DNA from: Symsagittifera roscoffensis
Taxonomy: Eukaryota > Xenacoelomorpha > Acoela > Convolutidae
DNA length: 64,000 bases
NCBI RefSeq assembly: GCF_963678635.1
Contig: NC_087070.1
Location: forward strand, 41,979,831-42,043,830
Reading direction: 5' to 3'
Within the stretch, counting starts at the first letter, position 1. Each line of letters begins with the position of its first letter. The notes below the pieces were generated by a model that searched no databases, was not told the DNA's origin, and saw nothing but the letters and a program-made list of their open reading frames with translations. A program made the position numbers and the translations under genes. Positions 41,884 through 49,732 of the stretch are shown piece after piece.

Positions 41884-41969
41884 TCCGCAAAAATTCTCTT
41901 CGCTTCTTGCCTGAAAGTCTTCTGGGGATCATGAACAATTCTGGCTATTTACAGCTTCATCTACAATAT

Positions 41970-42509
41970 TTACAGCGGGATTTCTTCCTTTCGATTTACA
42001 AAGTCTTCCAAAGTGTCCTTTATATTTACAAATATTACACACATTTTTTTCGCCGGACACACATTCAGATGACCCTTGGTAAGCGCATTCCCGCATTTCA
42101 TACAAGTATTTGATCTTTCTATGTTCAACCTTGGTTCCTTTTTTACATTGTTGAAATTTTTATACACTCTCCCGCTACTTCCTGTCGTGTTGAAAGATCT
42201 AGTCATATTGGTTAGTTTGAGGTGGTTAGAGTAGCCTTTTTCGTCGATGATTGCTTGGTTCAGTGCATCCAATGGATTGAGAGTTTCCGAAAGTAGTCTA
42301 CGTTGTAAGTCGCAATTTTTCATGTTAAAAATAAATACGTCTCTGATCCACTCCTGTTCTGCATTGATTCCAATTTCACATGATCTTGCTAAATCTGATA
42401 ACGCGCCCCAAAATTGTTCATAGGATTCTCTATCCTTTTGTTTCCTGCTCAATAATTTATATCGTTCAAACGTTATATTGTTTGGTTTGATAAAAGCTGA
42501 TTCTAGCAC
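41970..42509 (-). pseudogene. Element C gag, capsid C-terminus and first zinc knuckle
   Basis: The minus-strand frame has the capsid-like ITFERYKLLSRKQKDRESYE, RDVFIFNMKNCDLQ and the first knuckle CMKCGNALTKGHLNVC (CX2CX7HX3C, as in A and B). The second, canonical knuckle (CNICKYKGHFGRLC) is readable only after a frameshift near 42025-42050. Gag similarity to A and B is clear along the whole segment. Confidence 0.82.
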
Positions 42510-42510
42510 G

Positions 42511-42898
42511 TTATAAAAGACGTGATATTGGTTGATTTGATAAAATCCTTACTTTTTTGTCGGCCTCATATCTCCTCATTCCTCCGAATTTCCGTTTTTC
42601 TTCTGCTAGTCTTTTCTCTTCAGCGTGTTCGTAGACTCGCATTACTTCTTTGTTCCTGGCCTCCCTGGCTTTCCTCTGTTGGTCAGTTTCTGACTCCTGG
42701 GCGCCTTCTAGGATCGGTAACGTCGTCTCCACTTCCACTGGTTCTTTGAGGTTGTCTATGTCTAAGTTTTCCTTCGCAATGATAGCCTAATGGAATTGGT
42801 TTATCCAGTTGTTCCATTGGGTGGGAGGTTCTACCGTGTGGTTCGGCCAAAAGGCGGGTATTCCCCGCAGGTTCGAATCAGTTTTTGACTGCGCCATA
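42511..42898 (-). pseudogene. Element C gag N-terminus (in-frame TAG)
   Basis: Starts on the minus strand at the ATG formed by the last LTR base and the PBS (42898), encoding MAQSKTDSNLRG, nearly the same N terminus as element A. A TAG at 42787-42789 interrupts it; the equivalent positions in A read QLTIIAKD, here H-stop-AIIAKE. The frame then continues as a Glu/Arg/Lys-rich helix until a stop near 42511, where it should join the capsid part in the next entry. The shared N terminus is fixed by the PBS overlap. Confidence 0.8.
42885..42896 (-). promoter_or_regulatory. Element C primer-binding site
   Basis: Minus strand TGGCGCAGTCAA, directly next to the 5' LTR (the LTR starts at 42897 on the plus strand). 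It shares 10 bases with A. Confidence 0.65.
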
Positions 42899-43108
42899 AT
42901 AAAAGTATATGTTTACCACTGGTAACTATTGTATCTATCTAAGATTAAAAGAGAGTAAAAAGTAATGTGTGAATTAAAACTGACTGCAGTCTAAAAAGAG
43001 CAACTAGTGACTCGAAGTCCACTGGACTTCGTAGAGTGAACATTAACTGGTACTTGATTAGATAATAGAGGTCAAGGTTATAAAATACTAAAATACTAAA
43101 TCACAACA
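42897..43108 (-). repeat. Element C 5' LTR
   Basis: 212 bp, same stem-loop as the 3' LTR with one loop change. About 6 differences from the 3' LTR by eye. Confidence 0.92.
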
Positions 43109-43906
43109 TAAACCTTAACTTTTTCCAGCCAATTTGTGATAATAAAACTAAAATATAATGCTCTATCCATCCATCTGGTCCGTGATTAGCTGACACAGTG
43201 GAAAGAAAAACCCTAACTATTGCTTTAATCGCAAAATTTAACCCGTAAAAAACTGCTCTAATATTCTACTGCTCACAAAACTCCCGAGAAGCCTAGTTTG
43301 ATAGTGGAATTTATAGCTTATTGGAGGTTTTGATACCAACTAGTCTATAAATTGGTTTAAAAATTGATAATTTCCGGTAAAAATAAGGCCAATTACACTA
43401 AAAAAACCCTAGACGTTTAAATTGACTATATGCATTGGCTGCTAATTAACTAAAGAAGTTTTGATATCAGTATTTGTACACTAATCATCTCCAAAAGACT
43501 CATTAAACATTTGAGATCCACGAGTTCTGGTATGTTTGGTATTTCATATTTGTTTTTATAATTTTTCATTTTTAGTCTAGAGTCAGCTTGATGAAAATGT
43601 ATTTCTTACTCGTAATGGCGGTATGGCTGATAAAATTGTTTTCATCTCAGTTTTTCATTTTTTATAAGTTCATATGAGTTCAACCAGTTCAATTCGGAAA
43701 CATTAGTAAACTGAGGGGAACTCGCCTGCGTTCTACCTACATTGATATCAGCGTTTCGTACAAATGATCAATTTTCATCTAATTTATTAAAAATATCATC
43801 TAAAACGTTTGTCGAAAATTAGCAAAGAAGTGAATCGTTTTTTCATCCTTATCCTCTAAGAAAACAACGTTTATAGACCTAATGGCGGGAAGTAAGGAAA
43901 ATAGTT
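43109..43906. other. AT-rich spacer between elements C and D
   Basis: No coding or repeat structure recognised beyond the TSD copies at its ends. Confidence 0.5.
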
Positions 43907-43910
43907 CTAT

Positions 43911-44321
43911 TGGAACCTGATCTAAACTACATTTTATGATTGGATAAATTAGATATTTTACCACTGTAAAGTATTTAATATTAACCAATCATGATCCATC
44001 TAACTAACAACCCACTTATTTGTAAGTGCTGAAATTACTTGTAATTTCAGCACCAGAGAGATTTGAATTTAACTTAGAAATTAGTTGCCTCTCCAAGAGA
44101 ACTTCAGCAGCCGCAATAAACCAGTATACCCTAGATCTATTGAGCCTAGCAGAGACTAGTTAAGCAACCTGAGACTAGAATAGTATAAGAGTAAGATTAT
44201 GATCGGTATTAGACTAAGAAGTTGCACGAATCTATCCGGCCGAAAATAAGATAGCGTGACGAGCAGACGGTGTACCCTATCCGAAATTACTCTATGAGTT
44301 AAGACCATCGGTTATAACTCA
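43911..44321 (+). repeat. Element D 5' LTR
   Basis: 411 bp. A perfect 12-bp stem-loop GTGCTGAAATTA-CTTG-TAATTTCAGCAC lies at 44026-44053. AATAAA at 44115-44120. Confidence 0.92.
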
Positions 44322-44323
44322 TC

Positions 44324-44337
44324 TGGTGCGACCATAA
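44324..44337 (+). promoter_or_regulatory. Element D putative primer-binding site
   Basis: TGGTGCGACCATAA begins two bases after the LTR, the normal PBS position with the expected TGG. It differs from the TGGCGCAG of A, B and C. The tRNA is not identified. Confidence 0.5.
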
Positions 44338-44408
44338 GTCTCGATCAAGACCTTAATAGCTTAGAATTAACCAAAAACAGATTAGAATTTAGACAAAACA
44401 TTTTTAAA

Positions 44409-44642
44409 ATGTTACACGACGATAATTTAATCGAAATGTCTCTACGACTCAATAGATCAAAGCCAGTATTCCGAACGATAAGAGAACTACCCGGAATTGG
44501 AAGAAGACCTCGAACCAGAGACGACATACGACAAAGTAGAAACTTACCAAATAGTTATATGATAGTACGGCAAAAGCCAACACAAACTTTTATATTCAGA
44601 ATCTTATTAGCAATGAATTTAGATTTTCATTTGCAAACTTAA
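44409..44642 (+). CDS. Small leader ORF in element D
   Basis: A 77-codon ORF 88 bases after the 5' LTR, rich in Arg in its centre (IGRRPRTRDDIRQSRNL). There is no recognised domain. Located in the leader upstream of gag, it could be an upstream ORF affecting translation, or chance. Confidence is low because no homologue can be compared here. Confidence 0.3.
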   Translation: MLHDDNLIEMSLRLNRSKPVFRTIRELPGIGRRPRTRDDIRQSRNLPNSYMIVRQKPTQTFIFRILLAMNLDFHLQT

Positions 44643-44959
44643 ATCTTGAAGTCAATCTTCATGATCATTTCAGGCGCTAAACAAAATATTAAAATACAAT
44701 AGCGATTCATAAAAAGATCTCAGATCGTTTTCCTAAAATTCTGCAGTATTCTATAAAACATGTTTGGAAAATATTTATTGAAAATCAAAATAAAAATTAG
44801 TAGCATGACAATAAACTGTTAGTAGTCATAAAATCATCAGTTGTCCCAGCTTCATCACCTAAAACATAACAGCAATCATAAGCTCACTAATATCATTAAA
44901 ACACTAAATCTTTTCTTAAATAAATTTAAACCATTTTAAACTTAAATTCACTTAATCTT

Positions 44960-45470
44960 AAAATCAGATCATCAAGGCTTATCCTTGGATCTTAATTAAT
45001 TTTCTATTTAATCAAATTTACAAAACTTGATCATCAAGGCCTATCCTTGGATCAAAAAGATCAATTTTGTTCTCCCCCACCCACTTAGCTAGTGTCTAAC
45101 GACCTCAAACGTCGATTCACTATCCAACCCTTTCAAAAAATCCAAGACTAATAGAAATTTTTGAACAAAACTAATCATTCAAATTAGGATAAACAGTGAA
45201 GAACTTCGGTTATTCATCCTTCACTTGAACCCTCCTCTTACCAGACCCAGGATAAATCGTAGACTTAGTAAGTTTAAAATAGTATCTAACGAACTACTCG
45301 CGTTCTAATTATACCTGAACCTTGTGGATCGATTTACTATTCTCCAACCCTTGAACACAATCACTACCCCTAAGTAAGATTAAGTAAGTTAACACCTTAG
45401 CTTATACTAGCCACGAGAAAGTAAAAAATCATTCTTCGGAATCGATATACTTTTCTCTCCAACCCTTAAC
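44960..45470 (+). repeat. Repeats in the element D leader
   Basis: GATCATCAAGGCTTATCCTT and GATCATCAAGGCCTATCCTT (followed by GGATC) occur near 44968 and 45030. A second motif, TCGATTYACTAT..TCCAACCCTT, occurs three times (about 45113, 45333 and 45443). They may be packaging, splicing or transcription elements; function unknown. Confidence 0.55.
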
Positions 45471-45570
45471 AAATAGACCCTGGTTAAGCTAACCAAAAAA
45501 TCGTAAGGACTAACAATTTAAGAAAATAGAAATCATCTAACAACTTTTTGCATCCGTCATCCTAAACCTT

Positions 45571-46020
45571 ATGTCATTTAAAAATCTTGGAAACAAACAA
45601 ACAATCGTTTTGCACAACTGTGAAATAGATAACAAAAAATACGACCTTGTAATCACACCTCACACACAAACAGTTGGATATATCAGAACAAAACGACAAA
45701 CACTAAAAAGGAAAATAATAACTAAACAAAGACAAATAACACGAAAAAGATTTTCCAAAAGTAGAAACGCATTCTCAGAATCAGAAGTCAGCAATTTAGA
45801 CGAACTTTATAAATTAAAAGAATCCATTGATAAAAATTGCCCTATTCACGACTCAGAAACAACTTCAAATTCATCAAAAAGAGGAAAAAGAAGAATAAAA
45901 AAGCAATATAAACACAAACCAGTACACATGTATAATTGGAATCAACCAATTAGACACATCGATAATTACTTATTAACAGTCATTAAACGAAAAAATGAGC
46001 CAAACACACACTCCAAGTGA
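45571..46020 (+). CDS. Element D: small basic ORF overlapping gag
   Basis: 149 codons starting at ATG 45571 and ending with TGA at 46018-46020, so it overlaps the gag ATG (45995) by 26 bases in another frame. The product is strongly basic in two blocks (KRQTLKRKIITKQRQITRKR near residues 47-66, and SSKRGKRRIKKQYKHKP near 110-126). It has an acidic middle and no membrane segment. Such a composition suggests nucleic-acid binding or nuclear localisation (inference). It is intact, which is notable in an element with several lesions. It has no counterpart in A, B or C. It could be an accessory gene, or a frameshifted extension of gag's N terminus, which I consider less likely because both have ATGs. 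Confidence 0.5.
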   Translation: MSFKNLGNKQTIVLHNCEIDNKKYDLVITPHTQTVGYIRTKRQTLKRKIITKQRQITRKRFSKSRNAFSESEVSNLDELYKLKESIDKNCPIHDSETTSNSSKRGKRRIKKQYKHKPVHMYNWNQPIRHIDNYLLTVIKRKNEPNTHSK

Positions 46021-49000
46021 AGATAGTCCAGACGATGACGATATCTACCCCTTCTTAGTAGATGCACCCGATAATAGAGGACAGCATGATCTTTGTAAGA
46101 ATTTTCTCCTAAATTTGTTTGAACCCGGAATTAGCCCATGTAAAACAGAGTTCCCAGATGTAAAAATAAAAAGACAGATTATTGATCACTATCTGAAAGA
46201 AATATGTAACTTAACACAACAATACGGAATCTACACCATAGAATTCAGCTCACCAAACCCGAATCACCGCAAATATGTAATTCAAACAGACGATCTTGAT
46301 TTAGAATTTTCAAAAGTATTCTCAGAATATATAAAAAGCATACAATATCATAACTCACAAAGAGCAAACTCCATATTTACTAATGAAGTTTTTGCATTAA
46401 TATATAGTTATATTTCAATATTAGAAAACGAAAACCCAATCCCGCATATCTCACCCAATGAGACATCCAAACATATAAAGGTACGACATGAAATCACACT
46501 ATTTTCAACTTTTCTACATATAATTAAAGAAATTTTCACTAAAGATGATGTTTCACAACATACAAAACATGACTTACAAAAAATTTTGGCATGGTTTATA
46601 ATAGATTATTTCACACATAATATAGATTTAATTTCACAAGCAAGAAAAAATTTTGAACCCCAAAATTCAAACGATGATACCGCCATCACAGAACAATCAG
46701 ACTACGTTTGGGACCCCGAATGGTGTCATTATGCATTCATAAATATCCCACAATCAATCCCAAGTCAGGCAATAAGTACAATATCTTATGTAAGAGATTA
46801 TGTAAGGGTAATACCATTATCCATTGATGCAACACCATTAAACTACAATACATTTTTACCCGATACGCGAAATAACAGTTTAAATTCGACCGTCATACAC
46901 AATGAAAACCTTAATGGAACTAGGAACCTCACTCAACAAGATATCCAAACACCATCACATTTCATAAATGAAGAAATTGTCCAAACAACAACTACACAAC
47001 AAAGTATTTCACCAATACGTCCAAATTTAACAACACCAAGAAATACAAATACTTCACTAGCACAAGTAACCTTACAGTCAACCGTTAAACCTTCGGTTGC
47101 TCCAAAATATTCACAAATGGATTATCAAACATATAGACCCATGACAATACCGTCAAAAACACGCAGAACGTTCACAAGAAACACTTTTGCGGAACACAAT
47201 TATAATTACGCACATTCATCAAAAACAAACTATCCCCCACGAAAAAATAATAATAATCAGATAAGATCTCGATATTGGGATAACCCAATGGCAACAACCA
47301 ACTCAGTAAATTTTCAAACTAATTCACATCCTCCACAGGATCGTAGTGAAAATTACCCATTCTTTCAACAGAAATTAAATAAAAAGCAAGCACCTCATCA
47401 AACGGATTATTTATCCTCTGATGATGATTATTTACAACCAGATATATTTGCACCATATACTCAAGAATATCGTGGACAAGGAGTGCAAAAACCACATACA
47501 TATCATAGAATTTTTTCTCCACATCCAACAGATACACAAAATCAACAACCAATACAAATGCAAAACCCAATTAATACACAATCTTTTCAACCAATTCAGT
47601 CACAAAACCCAACGATTACACACTCGTATCAACCAACACAAATGCAAAATGAAATACCACTCCCATATTACCTTCAGCAACACGAAATAACAAAAAATCA
47701 ACTCTCAAATTTTTCACAAATGCCAAATGCCGCAGAATCATTACAAATGACAATGAATCCATACCTTATGGGTGGATCATCAATAACATCAAATAAACCA
47801 CTAATGGTATTCACAGGAACAGACCCTGAATATTCTGTAGAAGATTATTTAAATGCAGTAACAGCAAATTTAATTTTAAATATAGGACCTGAACCAATTA
47901 ATACGCCACTACATCAAAATTGGATACATCGACGCACAGCGTTGATACAGACAACCTTAGATGGCGCAGCCCAAAAATGGTTTTCAGTATTGCCTATAGA
48001 AATAAAATCAAATTGGAAAAGATTTACACAAGAATTTTCAAAAATGTTTGACTCCGAAAGAAACAAACAACAACAAAGAGTTTTATGTAATGAAATTCGC
48101 AGATTACCAAATGAAACCATCAAACAATTAGCAGTACGTATCGAAACACTAGTTCGAAAAGCATATTCATTAAATACACACGACTATAAAAACACTAAAA
48201 TGACAGAAATCTTAATGATGACCTTAACACCTCAATTAAGGAAAATAGCAATAAAAAAGAGAGCATCCCATCCCTCCTCAATTCGAGAGCCCGATTTAGA
48301 TTTTAGAAAACTAGTAGACAAACTAGAGCAAGCGGAAATCACAATGAAACTTGAAGAAACAGAAAATCTGAAATTACAATATATTAACCGAATTGAAACA
48401 AATACCACAAATATCAACAAAATACAAGAATCAGATACAGACCTCGTTGAAAAAATCACTGAAATACTCAATATTTATGAAAAACACCCAAATTTTAAAG
48501 GCAAACCATCTTTCAAAAAATGGTGTAATTATTGCCGACGATACGGACATGGTATTTCTGAATGTAGACAAAAACAACAGGACAATCAAAACAAACCTCA
48601 AAAATATAAAGAACCAAATAAATCATTCTATCAATACATGAAGAAAGATCAAAATCTACCAAACAAAAATGTATACAGCAACAACAGTCCAGGAAAACCA
48701 CTTCCGAACAATACCAATTACACGAGAACCCAGTCACCATATAACTCAAGTTATAGAGGAAGATCACCAGAACGAAGAAATACACAAAATTCGTCACAAA
48801 ATCATTACAATAGACCAAATAGTCGAAATAACTACTCCAGATCAAATTCGAATACAACACAATTTGTTTCTAGATCTAATTCCCAATCAAGGAATAATTA
48901 CTATCCAAACAATCAATCACGAAACTCATCATACAATAGAAATAGAAACTACTCCAATAATCGAAATAGAAGTTATTCAAACAACCGAAACCAGAATTAC

Positions 49001-49099
49001 CCGAACAATCGATCAAGGAATAACTCATATAACATATCAAACTATAACAGACCAAACAATAATTATCAAAACAGATCACCAAATAATTCACAAAATTGA
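45995..49099 (+). CDS. Element D gag (very large)
   Basis: A 1,034-codon ORF from ATG 45995. Residues ~1-260 are a folded-looking acidic/aromatic region and ~270-590 is a long Gln/Asn/Thr/Pro-rich low-complexity stretch. Residues ~605-790 resemble the Retrotrans_gag capsid family (FTGTDPEYSVEDYLNAV, LDGAAQKWFSVLP, W..FTQEFSKMF). A canonical CX2CX4HX4C zinc knuckle is at 844-857 (CNYCRRYGHGISEC). The remainder is Arg/Asn/Ser/Tyr-rich. TGA at 49097-49099 stops the frame in the middle of the NNRNRSYS-like repeats. The same frame stays open afterwards and keeps the same composition, so the stop is either a point mutation (CGA-to-TGA would be a CpG transition) or a readthrough site. At 1,034 residues this Gag is roughly twice the usual gypsy size. 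Confidence 0.85.
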   Translation: MSQTHTPSEDSPDDDDIYPFLVDAPDNRGQHDLCKNFLLNLFEPGISPCKTEFPDVKIKRQIIDHYLKEICNLTQQYGIYTIEFSSPNPNHRKYVIQTDDLDLEFSKVFSEYIKSIQYHNSQRANSIFTNEVFALIYSYISILENENPIPHISPNETSKHIKVRHEITLFSTFLHIIKEIFTKDDVSQHTKHDLQKILAWFIIDYFTHNIDLISQARKNFEPQNSNDDTAITEQSDYVWDPEWCHYAFINIPQSIPSQAISTISYVRDYVRVIPLSIDATPLNYNTFLPDTRNNSLNSTVIHNENLNGTRNLTQQDIQTPSHFINEEIVQTTTTQQSISPIRPNLTTPRNTNTSLAQVTLQSTVKPSVAPKYSQMDYQTYRPMTIPSKTRRTFTRNTFAEHNYNYAHSSKTNYPPRKNNNNQIRSRYWDNPMATTNSVNFQTNSHPPQDRSENYPFFQQKLNKKQAPHQTDYLSSDDDYLQPDIFAPYTQEYRGQGVQKPHTYHRIFSPHPTDTQNQQPIQMQNPINTQSFQPIQSQNPTITHSYQPTQMQNEIPLPYYLQQHEITKNQLSNFSQMPNAAESLQMTMNPYLMGGSSITSNKPLMVFTGTDPEYSVEDYLNAVTANLILNIGPEPINTPLHQNWIHRRTALIQTTLDGAAQKWFSVLPIEIKSNWKRFTQEFSKMFDSERNKQQQRVLCNEIRRLPNETIKQLAVRIETLVRKAYSLNTHDYKNTKMTEILMMTLTPQLRKIAIKKRASHPSSIREPDLDFRKLVDKLEQAEITMKLEETENLKLQYINRIETNTTNINKIQESDTDLVEKITEILNIYEKHPNFKGKPSFKKWCNYCRRYGHGISECRQKQQDNQNKPQKYKEPNKSFYQYMKKDQNLPNKNVYSNNSPGKPLPNNTNYTRTQSPYNSSYRGRSPERRNTQNSSQNHYNRPNSRNNYSRSNSNTTQFVSRSNSQSRNNYYPNNQSRNSSYNRNRNYSNNRNRSYSNNRNQNYPNNRSRNNSYNISNYNRPNNNYQNRSPNNSQN

Positions 49100-49732
49100 C
49101 ATTCAAGTTATAATAATCGTTATAGAAATTATTCCCAATCACCACACAGGAATAATAACCATTATAATAATTCTAACAATCGCCACAGAAGTAGTACACC
49201 TAAACATCAAAGACATATTAATCAAATACAATCAAATCCAGAAACAACATCAGACCCCCCAGGTATTGATGACACAGGAAATAACGAACTACAACTAAAT
49301 CAAATAAACTGTGAATCATCAGATTCAGAAAGTGATACAGAAAACACTATCTCCATAAATATGATAGCAGTCGAAAATGACTACGAACCTATTATATATG
49401 AACAACCTTTTTCATCACATGAATATGAAAATCAACTAGAACTCCTTCACAATTATTATATTGAACCCATCCATTCTACACAAACGGCACAAGAAACTAA
49501 CGAAATCAACACTACAAATCAATCCAATGAAAATAATAAAACAAAATGCTTGAATACAAATCACATCTATCAAAATATACAAAAAAAACAACCCAAAGAA
49601 AAAATTTGGACAATACCATTCCTTTTAGAAAGTCCAAGAAACAAAGAATTTCAACTACCAGATCTTGAAATTGATTTTTTAATTGATTTCAGGAGCAGAA
49701 TCAAACATAATAAACATTCCCACATGGAATGA
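49100..49732 (+). pseudogene. Element D gag-protease continuation after TGA
   Basis: Same frame as gag, open from 49100 to TGA at 49730-49732. It starts with more Asn/Arg/Ser/Tyr-rich repeat, then an acidic linker. It reaches the start of the protease active site (DLEIDFLID), where the frame is lost: the next residues SGAESN are in the frame of the following entry. So the Gag-to-protease continuity of the ancestor is visible, with one stop and one shift. The shift sits at TTGATTTCAGGAGCAG, which also resembles a splice acceptor (pyrimidine-rich then TTTCAG). Confidence 0.75.

Larger units (their letters stand above)
37859..43108 (-). mobile_element. Element C: non-autonomous mag-like Ty3/gypsy element
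   Basis: 5,250 bp on the minus strand with 212-bp LTRs (5' at 42897-43108, 3' at 37859-38070) that differ at about 6 bases. Perfect TSD TAAAC at 37854-37858 and 43109-43113. The PBS TGGCGCAG abuts the 5' LTR. A purine tract (GCAGTGGGGAA on the minus strand, 38071-38081) precedes the 3' LTR. Gag, part of protease, RNase H, integrase and the distal basic module are recognisable, but RT is deleted and there are many stops. It is older than A and B, judging from LTR divergence. Confidence 0.92.

Noticed and set aside
44345-44527. Minus-strand ORF overlapping the leader ORF of element D
   Set aside because: Short, opposite to the transcriptional direction of the element and without features.
47319-49145. 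Minus-strand ORFs opposite element D gag
   Set aside because: They mirror the Asn/Arg-rich gag coding strand and have no independent features.
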